Assembly (NCBI GenBank): GCA_963703945.1
Contig: CAVPGM010000025.1
Location: 124,001 to 188,000 of the forward strand
Length of the DNA stretch: 64,000 nt
Origin: JALORV01 sp963703945
GTDB lineage: Bacteria; Pseudomonadota; Gammaproteobacteria; Burkholderiales; Burkholderiaceae_F
Direction of reading: 5' to 3'
Shown here: positions 21,996-32,533 of the stretch, one piece after another
Position numbering within the stretch: the stretch's first letter is position 1
How the letters are laid out: every line of letters starts with the position of its first letter
Translations under genes and position numbers: made by a program
Notes under the pieces: generated by a model
What the model was told of the DNA's origin: nothing
What the model saw: only the letters and a program-made list of their open reading frames with translations
The model's database searches: none

Positions 21996-22817
21996 ATGAG
22001 CATGACCAGCGAAGCCGTCGCCGGCGTCGGGCCGGCGCGCGCCCGCCGCAAGAGCCGTTGGCCGGCCCGACTCGATTTCGCGCAGAGCGCGAGCGGACTG
22101 GTCCTGGGCCTCTTCATGTGGGGCCACATGTTCTTCGTCTCGTCGATCCTGTTCGGCAACGACGCGATGTGGGTCATCACGAAGATGTTCGAGGGCTACT
22201 TCTTCTTCGGACGAGCCTATCCGGTGATCGTGTCGGGGGTGGTCGCGGTCGTGTTGATCCTGTTCATCGCCCACGCCGGGCTCGCGGTGCGCAAGTTCCC
22301 GATCAACTACGCGCAGTATCGCGTCTACCGCGACCACATGGGGATGATGCATCACGAGGACACCACACTGTGGTGGTGGCAGGTCGTCACCGGCTTCGCG
22401 ATGTTCTTCCTCGCCTCAGTGCACCTGTATCAGATGCTGATGCACCCCGGAATGATCGGCCCGTTTGAATCCGGCAGACCGGGTCTGGAGCGGGCGCTGG
22501 TGGCCGCTGTACCTGGTGCTGCTGTTCTGCGTCGAGCTGCACGGCGGCATCGGCCTGTACCGCCTCGCGGTCAAGTGGGGCTGGTTCGCCGGCAAGGATG
22601 CCGAATGCGACGCGCCGGCAACCTGAAGCTGCTGAAGTGGGCGCTGTCCGTCTTCTTCATCGTGCTCGGGCTGATGACGCTCGCCGCCTACATGAAGATC
22701 GGCTACGCACACCAGGACAACCCGGGCGTCCGCTACACGCCGGCGTGGCTGCAGACACCGCCGCAGGCGCCGCCACCGGCCTGGTGGCCGTCCTGGCTCA
22801 GGGAGGGCCCGCGATGA
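21996..22817 (+). CDS. frdC: Fumarate reductase dihaem cytochrome b subunit, Wolinella type (frameshifted)
   Basis: Membrane anchor of quinol:fumarate reductase that carries the quinol site and two b haems. Strong resemblance to Wolinella FrdC by inspection: RKSRWPARLDFAQSASGLVL, then GLFMWGHMFFVSSILFG, IAHAGLAVRKFPINYAQYR, DTTLWWWQVVTGFAMFFLAS and VHLYQMLMHPGMIGPFE. After a one-base insertion near 22484 the sequence reads on as RRVWSGRWWPLYLVLLF and ELHGGIGLYRLAVKWGWF, and returns to the first frame near 22610 (NLKLLKWALSVFFIVLGLMT). Histidines in GLFMWGHM, IAHAG, VHLYQ and ELHGG are candidate haem ligands. About 273 residues with a Pro-rich tail. The stop overlaps the frdA start (ATGA). The succinate dehydrogenase direction cannot be excluded. 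Confidence 0.9.
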   Translation: MSMTSEAVAGVGPARARRKSRWPARLDFAQSASGLVLGLFMWGHMFFVSSILFGNDAMWVITKMFEGYFFFGRAYPVIVSGVVAVVLILFIAHAGLAVRKFPINYAQYRVYRDHMGMMHHEDTTLWWWQVVTGFAMFFLASVHLYQMLMHPGMIGPFESGRPGLERALVAAVPGAAVLRRAARRHRPVPPRGQVGLVRRQGCRMRRAGNLKLLKWALSVFFIVLGLMTLAAYMKIGYAHQDNPGVRYTPAWLQTPPQAPPPAWWPSWLREGPR

Positions 22818-24847
22818 AAGTCGTCTACACCGACGTGTTGGTCATCGGCGGCGGTCTCGCCGGGCTGCGCATGGCGATCGCCGCCAAGCGGCGCGGGCAC
22901 GACGCGATCATTCTGTCGCTGGTGCCGGCCAAGCGCTCGCACAGCAAGGCGGCCCAGGGTGGCATGCAGGCGAGCCTCGGCAACGTGATCAAGGGCCAGG
23001 GCGACAACGAGGACGTGCACTTCGAGGACACGGTGCGTGGTTCCGACTGGGGCGCCGACCAGGACGTGGTCCGCATGTTCGTCAACACCGCGCCGAAGGC
23101 CGTGCGGGAGCTGGCGGCATGGGGAGTGCCTTGGAGCCGCGTGCGCAAGGGCGACCGCCAGGTCGTCATCAACAGCCAGAAAGTCACGATCACCGAGCGT
23201 GACGAGGCGCATGGGCTGGTCGCCCAGCGCGACTTCGGCGGCACCAAGAAGTGGCGCACCTGCTTCGCCGCCGACGGGACTGGCCACTCGATGCTCACCG
23301 CGGTTGCCGACCGCGCGATCGCAGAATCGATCCCAGTGCACGAGCGGACCGAGGCGCTCGCGCTGATCCACGACGGCGGCCGTTGCTACGGCGCGGTCGT
23401 GCGCGACCTCGTGACCGGTGAGCTATCGGCCTACCTCGCAAAGGCGACCGCGATCGCAACCGGTGGCGCCGGCCGCATCTACCAAGTGACGACCAACGCG
23501 GTGATCTGCGAGGGTATCGGGCACGCGATCGCGCTCGAGACCGGTGTGGCCGCGCTCGGCAACATGGAAGCCGTGCAGTTTCACCCGACAGGGATTTTCC
23601 CGGCCGGCATCCTGGTTACCGAGGGTTGCCGCGGCGACGGCGGGCTGCTCAAGGATGCCGATGGCCACCGCTTCATGCCCGACTACGAGCCGGAGAAGAA
23701 GGAGCTTGCGTCGCGCGACGTCGTGAGCCGACGAATGGAGGAACACATCAAGAAGGGCAAGGGCGTGAAGTCGCGCTTCGGCGACCACATCTGGCTCGAC
23801 ATCACGCTGCTGGGCGAGAAGCACATCCACACGAACCTGCGTGAGGTGTGGGACATCTGCCACTACTTCCTCGGGATCGACCCGACGAAGGACATGATCG
23901 CGGTGCGCCCGGCGCAGCACTACACGATGGGCGGCGTTCGCACCAACTACACCGGCGAGAGCCCGACGTTGCGAGGACTGTTCGCGGCCGGCGAAGCAGC
24001 GTGCTGGGACATGCACGGATTCAACCGCCTCGGCGGCAATTCGGTCGCCGAGACGGTTGTCGCGGGGATGATCGTCGGCGAGTACATCGCTGACTTCTGC
24101 GACAAGCGCGACAACGACGTCAACATACCGACCGGCGTCGTGCGCGATTTCCTGCAGCACGAGCAGGCGAAGCTCGACGGCATCCTGCTCGGCAAGGGCA
24201 CCGAAGATGCCAGCGCAATCAAGACCCGGATGCAGGAAATCATGACCGGCAAGGTCGGCATCTTCCGCAGCGGCAAGGACCTGGAGCAGGCCGTCGACGA
24301 ACTGCAGAAGCTGCTCGTCCGCAGTCGCAATATCGGCCTCAAGGCGCGGCCGCCCGGCGTCAATCCCGAGCTCGTCACGGCCTATCGCGTGCAGAAGATG
24401 CTGAAGCTCGCGCTGTGCGTGTCCTACGGCGCGCTGGTGCGCACCGAAAGTCGCGGCGCGCACTTCCGCGAGGATTACCCGCGTCGCAACGATGCGGAAT
24501 GGCTGAAGCGCACGCTCGCCACCTGGCAGGGTGACGCGACGCTGCCGACGCTGGCGTACGAGGCGCTCGACATCAGGAAGATGGAATTGCCACCGGGCTG
24601 GCGCGGCTACGGCGCGAAGGACTACGTCGACCATCCGGACACTGCCGCGCGGCAGGCCGAAGTCGATGCCGTGAAGCAGAAGATCGCCGACCGCTTCGAT
24701 CGGCAGCGCGCGCTGATGCCGTATGAGCACTTGCTGCCGAAGAATCTGCGGGGCAAAAACGAGCGGATCGACGAGCAGCTTCCGCCAGCCCCGCCAAGCG
24801 CTGCGGAGGAAGCCGCGGACACCGGCTTCCTGTGGGAAAACGAGTAA
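22814..24847 (+). CDS. frdA: Fumarate reductase flavoprotein subunit
   Basis: Catalytic subunit reducing fumarate to succinate at covalently bound FAD on the cytoplasmic side. Intact, 677 residues. FAD motif IGGGLAGLRMAIAAKRRG; the FAD-attachment segment KRSHSKAAQGGMQASLG with the His after RS; active-site region FHPTGIFPAGILVTEGCRGD; ASRDVVSRRMEEHIKKGKG; and AGEAACWDMHGFNRLGGNSV. It is closer to the Wolinella/Campylobacter enzymes (start MKVVYTDVLVIGGGLAGLRM, end PYEHLLPKNLRGKNERID) than to E. coli FrdA or SdhA. The ATG at 22814 overlaps the frdC stop. Confidence 0.95.
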   Translation: MKVVYTDVLVIGGGLAGLRMAIAAKRRGHDAIILSLVPAKRSHSKAAQGGMQASLGNVIKGQGDNEDVHFEDTVRGSDWGADQDVVRMFVNTAPKAVRELAAWGVPWSRVRKGDRQVVINSQKVTITERDEAHGLVAQRDFGGTKKWRTCFAADGTGHSMLTAVADRAIAESIPVHERTEALALIHDGGRCYGAVVRDLVTGELSAYLAKATAIATGGAGRIYQVTTNAVICEGIGHAIALETGVAALGNMEAVQFHPTGIFPAGILVTEGCRGDGGLLKDADGHRFMPDYEPEKKELASRDVVSRRMEEHIKKGKGVKSRFGDHIWLDITLLGEKHIHTNLREVWDICHYFLGIDPTKDMIAVRPAQHYTMGGVRTNYTGESPTLRGLFAAGEAACWDMHGFNRLGGNSVAETVVAGMIVGEYIADFCDKRDNDVNIPTGVVRDFLQHEQAKLDGILLGKGTEDASAIKTRMQEIMTGKVGIFRSGKDLEQAVDELQKLLVRSRNIGLKARPPGVNPELVTAYRVQKMLKLALCVSYGALVRTESRGAHFREDYPRRNDAEWLKRTLATWQGDATLPTLAYEALDIRKMELPPGWRGYGAKDYVDHPDTAARQAEVDAVKQKIADRFDRQRALMPYEHLLPKNLRGKNERIDEQLPPAPPSAAEEAADTGFLWENE

Positions 24848-24880
24848 GCCGTCCTGACGAATTCAGCTCCGGGAACAGCG

Positions 24881-25634
24881 ATGAATCCATCCCAGAACCC
24901 GCCGAAGGTCGGCGACAAGATCCGTCTGCGTGTCATGCGCTACAACCCGGCCGACCCGGCCAGCGTCCCGCACCAGCAGACTTACGAACTCGAGCAGATC
25001 GGAGGGCATGACGCTGTTCATCGCGCTCAGCGAGATCCGCGACAAGCTCGATCCGTCGCTGCAGTTCGACTTCGTCTGCCGCGCCGGCATCTGCGGCAGC
25101 TGCGCGATGGTGATCAACGGGCGCCCGGGGCTCGCCTGCCGCACGCTGACGAAGAACGTCGGCCCGGAGATCACGCTGGCGCCGCTGCCGGTGTTCAAGC
25201 TGATCGGCGACCTGTCGGTCGACACCGGCAACTGGATGCGCGCGATGAGCGAGCGGCTCGAGACCTGGGTGCACATGAAGCAGCAGGAGGTCGACCTGCA
25301 GCGCATCGAGGAGCGGATGGACCCGGATCTCGCCGAGAAGATCTATGAGCTCGACCGCTGCATCGAATGCGGCTGCTGCGTGTCGGCCTGCGGCACCGCG
25401 CGCATGCGCGAGGACTTCGTCGGCGCCGTCGGACTCAACAAGATCGCGCGCTTCCGCCTCGATCCGCGCGACGCGCGCACCGACGCCGACTACTACGAAC
25501 TGGTCGGCGACGACAATGGCGTGTTCGGCTGCATGTCGCTGCTGGGCTGCCACGACGTCTGCCCGAAGGACCTGCCGCTGCAGACACAGATCGCTTTCAT
25601 CCGCAGGAAGATGGTTGCCGAAGGAATGAAGTAA
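24881..25634 (+). CDS. frdB: Fumarate reductase iron-sulfur subunit (frameshifted)
   Basis: Carries the [2Fe-2S], [4Fe-4S] and [3Fe-4S] clusters linking FrdC haem to FrdA flavin. Starts MNPSQNPPKVGDKIRLRVMR; one extra G near 25001 shifts the frame, and removing it restores YELEQIEGMTLFIALSEIRD. Ligands: FVCRAGICGSCAMVINGRPG and C of LACRTLTK, then DRCIECGCCVSACG, then FGCMSLLGCHDVCPKDLPLQ. About 250 residues. Thirty-three bases follow frdA and 43 bases precede aspA. Confidence 0.93.
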
Positions 25635-25677
25635 GCAGACGACCACCGGGCCTGCGATCACCTGAAGGGAAATCGCA

Positions 25678-27078
<1,401 letters not shown>

Positions 27079-27092
27079 CGGCGCGTCGCGCC

Positions 27093-27109
27093 GGCCGGTC
27101 AAGCCGGCC
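27093..27109. other. Small inverted repeat between aspA and dcu
   Basis: GGCCGG-TCAAG-CCGGCC, a six-base stem and five-base loop just after aspA, with no T run. It may attenuate or stabilise message rather than end transcription. Confidence 0.35.
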
Positions 27110-27141
27110 GATCGAGCCGTTCGCCCCCGGGGAGGGGAACC

Positions 27142-28469
27142 ATGACACTCTCCATTGTTCTGCAGTTCGTGGTCGTCCTGGCCGCGATCTGGATGGGTGC
27201 GCGCTACAGCGGCGTCGGCCTCGGCCTGTGGGGCGCGGTCGGCCTGCTGGTGCTCGTGGTGGCGTTCGGCGTCGCTCCGACTTCGCCGCCGATCGACGTG
27301 ATGCTGATCATCCTGGCGGTCATCATGGCCGCCAGCGTGATGGATGCCGCCGGCGGCATCGACTTCCTGGTCAGCATCGCCGAGCGCATCATCCGCGCCA
27401 ATCCGAAGTACGTGACGATCGTCGCACCACTGACGACCTGGAGCTTCACCTTCGTCGCCGGCACCGGCCACATCGTCTACCCGCTGCTGCCGGTCATCTA
27501 CGAGACCGCGCACGGCAGCGGCATCCGACCCGAGCGGCCGATGGCGGTGGCGACGATCGCCTCGCAGCAGGCGATCACCGCCAGTCCGGTGGCGGCGGCC
27601 ACGGCCGCGATGATCGGGCTCTTTGCCGAAAAGGGGATGACGCAGTGGGGCCTGCCGCAGATCCTGATGGTGTGCGTGCCGGCGACGCTGACCGGCGTGC
27701 TCGCGGCCGCGATCGTCTCGATGTTCGTCGGCAAGGACCTGAAGGACGATCCGGAGTACCAGGCACGCCTGAAAGCCGGTGAAGTCCCGCCGCCCAAGGC
27801 ACTCGCCGAAAAGGCGGCACTGAAGCCGTCGGCCAAGCTCTCGGCCTACCTGTTCCTGGTCGGGCGTGGCGCTGGTCGTGCTGTTCGGCTTCTTCCCCGG
27901 CCTGCGCACGCTGCCCGGGCGCCAAAGGCGCGCTGGCGATGCCGATCGTCATCGAGATCGTGATGATGTCAGTCGCCGCGATCATGCTGATGGTCACGAA
28001 GATCAACGTCGACGAGGTGCCGAAGACCGCGACGCTGCGCGCCGGCGTGGTCGCCGTGATCGGCATCTTCGGCCTGGCGTGGCTGGGCGACAGCTTCATC
28101 GCCGCGAACAAGGACGTCATCGTGCCGGCCATCGGCGACTGGGCCAAGGCCGCGCCGTGGACCTTCGCGTTCGGCCTGTTCTTCGCGTCAGTGCTGCTGT
28201 ACAGCCAGGCGGCGACGACCCGCGCATTGATGCCGCTCGGCATCGCGCTCGGCATCCCGCCGCAGTTTCTGATTGCCATGTTCCCGTCGGTCAATGGATA
28301 CTTCTTCATCCCGACCTACGGCTCGCTGATCGCGGCGATCAACTTCGACCTGTCGGGCACGACGAAGATTGGCAAGTACGTGCTGAACCACTCGTTCATG
28401 ATTCCGGGAATCGTCGCCACCACGGTGGCCGTGATCACCGGCCTCGCACTCGCCAAGGTGATGTTCTAA
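27142..28469 (+). CDS. Anaerobic C4-dicarboxylate carrier, DcuA/DcuB family (frameshifted)
   Basis: Inner-membrane exchanger for aspartate, fumarate, malate and succinate under anaerobic conditions. About 440 residues when two one-base insertions near 27863 and 27918 are ignored. Family features: VMDAAGGIDFLVSIAERIIR, then SFTFVAGTGHIVYPLLPVIY, the conserved ASQQAITASPVAAATAAMIG, and the C-terminal FPSVNGYFFIPTYGSLIAAI. The genes frdCAB, aspA and dcu together match uptake of aspartate, deamination, reduction and succinate export. DcuA versus DcuB cannot be decided here. Confidence 0.92.
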
Positions 28470-28473
28470 CCCG

Positions 28474-29787
28474 ATGAAGCCGGCAGCCGGAGCCGCAAAC
28501 GAAGGAGCACCCAAAGGCTCCCGGCTCGCGATGTGGATCCTGGCGGCGGCCGTGGCCGGCGTCGTGGCCGGCTGGGCCGCCCACGAGTTCTCTCCCGACA
28601 CGGCGACGGCAGCGACCGTCGCCGGCTACTTCTCGATCCTCTCGGACGTCTTCCTGCGGCTGATCAAGATGATCATCGCGCCGCTGGTGTTCGCCACTGT
28701 CGTGGCGGGCATCACCGGCATGGGCGACGCCAAGGCGGTCGGCCGCATCGGCGGCAAGGCGCTGCTGTGGTTCATCACGGCCTCGCTGGTGTCGCTGCTG
28801 CTCGGCATGTTCTTCGCGAACCTGTTCCACCCGGGGCTGGATCTCGGGCTGCCGCTGCCCGAGAAGGACATGGCGACCAACCTGAAGACCGGCGGGCTCA
28901 ACCTGCGCGAGTTCATCGCGCATGTGTTCCCGCGCAGCTTCTTCGAGGCGATGGCGACCAACGAGATCCTGCAGATCCTGGTGTTCTCCTGCTTCTTCGG
29001 ATTCGCGATCGCGTCACTGAAGACCGAGCCGGCGAAGACGGTGACGTCCTTCATCAGTGAAATGGTGCCGGTGATGCTGAAGGTCACCGACTTCGTGATG
29101 TGGTTCGCTCCCGCCGGCGTCTTCGGCGCGGTCGCCGCCGCGATCACGACGCAGGGGCTCGGCATCCTCGTGACCTACGGCAAGTTCATCGGCTCGTTCT
29201 ACACCGCACTGCTGGTGCTGTGGGCCGTGCTGATCGGTGCCGGGTTCGTGTTCCTGGGTCCGCGGGTGTTCCACCTGATGGGCCTGGTCAAGGAACCACT
29301 GCTGGTCGCCTTCACCACAGCCAGCAGCGAGGCGGCCTATCCGAAGCTGATGGAGCAGTTGCACAAGTCCGGCGTCAACGACCGCGTCACGTCGTTCGTG
29401 CTGCCGCTCGGCTATTCGTTCAACCTCGACGGCTCGATGCTGTACCAGTCGTTCGCGGCGCTCTTCATCGCGCAGGCCTATGGCATCGATCTGAGCTTCG
29501 GCCAGCAGCTCACCTTGCTGCTGGTGATGATGGTCAGCAGCAAGGGGGTGGCGGGCGTGCCGCGCGCCTCGCTTGTCGTCGTCGCGGCGGTGCTGCCGAC
29601 TTTCGGGCTGCCAGAGGCGGGGCTGCTGCTGATCATGGGCATCGACCAGTTCCTCGACATGGGCCGCACGGCGACCAATGTGATCGGCAACAGCATCGCG
29701 ACGTCGGTCGTGGCCAAGTGGGAGGGGCAGCTCGGGGAGCCGGTTGTGGAACCTTCCGGCCCGGGTGCCGCGGTGACCGTCGCCTGA
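28474..29787 (+). CDS. Dicarboxylate/amino acid:cation symporter (DAACS family)
   Basis: Secondary transporter for aspartate/glutamate or C4-dicarboxylates, of the GltP/DctA/GltPh fold. Intact, 437 residues. Key regions: FLRLIKMIIAPLVFATVVAG, the hairpin AFTTASSEAAYPKLMEQLHK (serine-rich HP1), VLPLGYSFNLDGSMLYQSFA (the NMDG-like substrate loop) and MGRTATNVIGNSIATSVVAK. It begins five bases after the dcu stop. Substrate could be aspartate, glutamate, malate or succinate; the location favours aspartate. Confidence 0.93.
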   Translation: MKPAAGAANEGAPKGSRLAMWILAAAVAGVVAGWAAHEFSPDTATAATVAGYFSILSDVFLRLIKMIIAPLVFATVVAGITGMGDAKAVGRIGGKALLWFITASLVSLLLGMFFANLFHPGLDLGLPLPEKDMATNLKTGGLNLREFIAHVFPRSFFEAMATNEILQILVFSCFFGFAIASLKTEPAKTVTSFISEMVPVMLKVTDFVMWFAPAGVFGAVAAAITTQGLGILVTYGKFIGSFYTALLVLWAVLIGAGFVFLGPRVFHLMGLVKEPLLVAFTTASSEAAYPKLMEQLHKSGVNDRVTSFVLPLGYSFNLDGSMLYQSFAALFIAQAYGIDLSFGQQLTLLLVMMVSSKGVAGVPRASLVVVAAVLPTFGLPEAGLLLIMGIDQFLDMGRTATNVIGNSIATSVVAKWEGQLGEPVVEPSGPGAAVTVA

Positions 29788-29813
29788 CCCGGGCGGGAAG
29801 GATCGGGGAACAG

Positions 29814-30765
29814 ATGCTTGCGGCTTTCGCGTCAGCGGCAGCAGGTCGGATCCGCATTTCAGCCCGCGTCAGCCTGATCGCGCTCGCCGCTCTGCTGGTA
29901 GCGAGCAACGCCGGTCGCTCAGGTCGACGAGCCCCCTGCCCGAACGCTGACCGGCGTGCTCAAGCGCATCAAGGCTTCGGGAGTGGTTCGAATTGGCTAC
30001 CGGGCCCAGGCGGTGCCGTTCTCCTACGAGGCCCGGGAGGGCCGGCCCTACGGCTACTCGATCGACGTGTGCGAGGCGATCGTCGAGGACATCGCCCGCG
30101 AGATTGGCGTTGCCTCGTTGCGCACCGAGTACCGGCGCGTGACGCCGGCCGACCGGATCGATCAGGTCGCCGACGGGCGGGTCGATCTCGAATGCGGCGC
30201 CAGCACGAATACCGCCGAGCGGCGCACGCGCGTTGCCTTCTCGCCGCTGACCTTTGTTTCGGGCACACGCCTGCTGGTCCGACGCGGCGGCCCGGTGCAT
30301 TCGTTGCGCGATCTTGCGGGCCGGCGTGTCGTCGTCGTTCGCGGCACGACCAACGCGGACGTGATGCGCCAACTCGCCGCCAGGACCGCGCCCGCTTTCA
30401 ACGTGCTCGACGTCGACGATCACGCGCAGGCGCTGGCACGGCTCGCGGATGGCCAGGCCGAGGCAATGGCCGCGGATGACATCCTGATCATCGCCTACCT
30501 GGCCGAGCATGGTCTGCAGCGGCAGTACGCCGTCGTTGGGGATCTGCTTTCCTACGAGCCCTACGGGATCATGTTCGCGCGCGACGATGCGCCGCTGGCG
30601 GCAGTCGTCGACGCGACCTTTCGCCGGCTCGCGGTGACGCGCGAGATCCGCTGGATCTACGACAAGTGGTTCACGCGACGCCTGCCGTCAGGCGTGCGCC
30701 TCGGGGTGCCGATGAGCGTTCAGCTGGAGCGCTCGTTCCAGGTGTTGGGGCTGCCGCCCGACTAG
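29814..30765 (+). CDS. Periplasmic amino-acid-binding protein, solute-binding family 3 (frameshifted near N-terminus)
   Basis: Likely periplasmic binding protein for a polar amino acid. The signal peptide (MLAAFASAAAGRIRISARVS, then LIALAALLVASNA) is in one frame; an insertion near 29915 puts the mature protein in the next: VLKRIKASGVVRIGYRAQAV, YGYSIDVCEAIVEDIAREIG, and RVTPADRIDQVADGRVDLEC. About 317 residues joined. There is no ABC permease or ATPase gene here, so it is either an orphan partner of a distant transporter or an accessory to the adjacent carriers. The specificity for aspartate/glutamate is inferred from position only. Confidence 0.85.
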
Positions 30766-30883
30766 CACTCCCGACGACCTCGCATCAACTAGTCCACCAG
30801 CCTTTTCCGCAGACGTCCGCTTAGGGGACATTCGGACCGACGGTGTCAAGAACCGGTTACGGCAGAGGCCGCTCTTCCCGAGA

Positions 30884-30905
30884 GGGGCCACGCTGGCGCG
30901 GCCCC
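30884..30905. terminator. Possible bidirectional terminator hairpin
   Basis: GGGGCC and GGCCCC around a ten-base loop, in the 155-base gap between two convergent genes, followed on the plus strand by CCTTTCC. The T run is weak. Confidence 0.4.
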
Positions 30906-30920
30906 CTTTCCAATCCGACC

Positions 30921-31457
30921 TCAGTATGGCGGATTGACGACCGCGTACTGCGATCCTTGCGGCGCATACCACGTACTGCCGCACTGCTGGTACACCATCC
31001 CGCCGTAATTCACCGGGACGCAGCCCGCAGGCGGCCTGGCCACAATCGACCCGATGACAACCGCCGTCGCTGTGACCGCGGCAGCCGTCGCAACCGGGTG
31101 ATAGTCATTGTCCCAGCCATTGTTGCAGCAGCCGCTGTTCCCCTGGACATTGACGTTGCGGTTCACGTTGACGTTGGTGTTGTTGACGTTGTTGACGCTG
31201 GTGCTGCGCGTGTTGTTGGTACGTGCATCGGCCTTGGTGTTGTTCACCTGCGCAGCTTGCCGGTTGCCCCCGCCGCCGCCACCTCCACCGGCCCGCGCGC
31301 CACCGCCGCCAGACGCCTGCGGTGTCGCCTTCGCACCACCGCCACCACCTCCGCCACGCCCGCCTCCACCCGCTGCATCGGCAAGGGGAGCCAGCGCCAT
31401 GCTGGCCGCGATCGCGGTCACCGCCGCAAAAACAAGCCTGTTGAACGATGCTTTCAT
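30921..31457 (-). CDS. Secreted glycine- and asparagine-rich protein of unknown function
   Basis: 178 residues with a clear Sec signal peptide (MKASFNRLVFAAVTAIAASM, cut after ADA). The mature part has three zones: a glycine-rich stretch (residues 30-65, GGGGRGGGGGGG and similar), an Asn/Val-rich repeat zone (VNNVNNTNVNVNRNVNVQ), and a C-terminal domain with a hydrophobic segment (VATAAAVTATAVVIGSIVA) ending GGMVYQQCGSTWYAPQGSQY. The YxxCGxxWYxP ending recurs in other small secreted proteobacterial proteins, but I cannot name a function. It is 12 bases downstream of the DUF2092 gene and surely in the same operon. An envelope or matrix role is conjecture. Confidence 0.8.
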   Translation of the reverse strand: MKASFNRLVFAAVTAIAASMALAPLADAAGGGGRGGGGGGGAKATPQASGGGGARAGGGGGGGGNRQAAQVNNTKADARTNNTRSTSVNNVNNTNVNVNRNVNVQGNSGCCNNGWDNDYHPVATAAAVTATAVVIGSIVARPPAGCVPVNYGGMVYQQCGSTWYAPQGSQYAVVNPPY

Positions 31458-31469
31458 GTTGGCGCTCCT

Positions 31470-32240
31470 CTACTGGGCCTTCCGCGGAAGGATCTCGATC
31501 TTGGTCGATCCCTTCGGCGGCGTGAACTTGAACACCGAATCCGCAAAGGTCGGCTTCAGATTCCAGCTGATCATGCTGACCGACTGCGGCCGCGCCTCAT
31601 CGGCGCGGTTGGTGATGACGATCTTGCGCGGAAGCGGTTGGCTTCCGTTCGCGATCCAGATCTGCCAGTCGATGGTGCCTTCGCGGAACGCGTAGTGATC
31701 GCAGACCTCGCCGCCAACGATGTCCTGGCCCGCATTCAGTGCCGACTCGAACTTGTCCACCTGGGCGGCCGGTGTCCCCCAGACGAACAGGTCCGACAGC
31801 GGAATCTGCACGCCATAGCGCGCTTCCAGCTTGTCGACCAGGGCTCCGAGCGTGTCCGTGAACTCGGCCGTCGAGTAGTACTTCTGCGCGGGTGCATACA
31901 GCGTTACCGTCTTGCCGTCGTAGATGAGATCGCGTTGCGAGCGCGGACTGCTCATCACTGCACGTAACCTATTCGGGCGCACGATGTCCAGCTTGGCCGT
32001 CGCGGTGTGCTGCAGCTTCTGGCCATCGGCCAGAACTCGCTCGCCGGTCACTTCGGTCGTCACCTGAAACCGCTTCAGCGTCTGCAGAAAGGCACCCATG
32101 TCCTTCAGGGCCTGCACCGCTGCGGGGTCGACCGGGTTCGCGGCGGGCTGTGCCGCCGCTGCGGGCGGCGTCTGTGCGTAGCCCCCAGGCGCCGCGAGCG
32201 ACATGGCCAGCAGGCCGAGAATGAGAATTCTTCTTACCAT
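31470..32240 (-). CDS. Periplasmic DUF2092-family protein
   Basis: 256 residues with signal peptide MVRRILILGLLAMSLAAPGG (cut near YAQ). The body resembles DUF2092 proteins with a LolA/LolB-like half-barrel: FLQTLKRFQVTTEVTGERVL, RLRAVMSSPRSQRDLIYDGK, and the ending DSVFKFTPPKGSTKIEILP. The ATG at 32240 is best placed after AGGAG (seven bases); another ATG lies two codons upstream. It may bind a hydrophobic ligand in the periplasm, by fold analogy only. It pairs with the glycine-rich protein gene downstream. Confidence 0.75.
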   Translation of the reverse strand: MVRRILILGLLAMSLAAPGGYAQTPPAAAAQPAANPVDPAAVQALKDMGAFLQTLKRFQVTTEVTGERVLADGQKLQHTATAKLDIVRPNRLRAVMSSPRSQRDLIYDGKTVTLYAPAQKYYSTAEFTDTLGALVDKLEARYGVQIPLSDLFVWGTPAAQVDKFESALNAGQDIVGGEVCDHYAFREGTIDWQIWIANGSQPLPRKIVITNRADEARPQSVSMISWNLKPTFADSVFKFTPPKGSTKIEILPRKAQ

Positions 32241-32533
32241 CGTCATCTCCTGCGTTGTAAACGGTTCCTTTCCCAGACGCGCGGCAGTACCTGCGTCGGG
32301 GCGCACCTGAAGCAACCTAGTCGCTTACCTGCGCCACGCTCTGCTCACGGTCAAGAAAGTCGGTACCGGGAGGAGCGGCTGTGTTTGCACCTGGTTCAGC
32401 AAGGCCAAAGAGGAAACTTGACCCCGCCAAGGCGGGCCGGGAATCGCTCAGTTTAGTCGGAAGAGCGCTTCCTGAACCGGCTCGAATCGACCCGGCCACT
32501 CGAAGACATGCTTTCCTGACCCCGTGCGGAACG
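32241..32533. other. Intergenic region with one short hairpin, no gene recognised
   Basis: This 293-base stretch lies between divergent features. I see no coding sequence I would defend. It contains the perfect hairpin CCCGCC-AA-GGCGGG at 32422-32435. The promoter of the DUF2092 gene should lie near its left end. Confidence 0.5.

Noticed and set aside
22814..24847. Succinate dehydrogenase instead of fumarate reductase
   Set aside because: Sequence pattern and C-A-B order follow Wolinella-type enzymes, and aspA and dcu lie downstream. Direction in the cell is still inferred.
31200..31400. Possible CRISPR or tandem DNA repeat in the glycine-rich gene
   Set aside because: The repetition is codon-level Gly and Asn runs inside a secreted protein, without spaced identical units.
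32317..32499. 60-codon minus-strand frame in the gap after the DUF2092 promoter
   Set aside because: No ribosome-binding site, no recognisable residues, and low-complexity composition.
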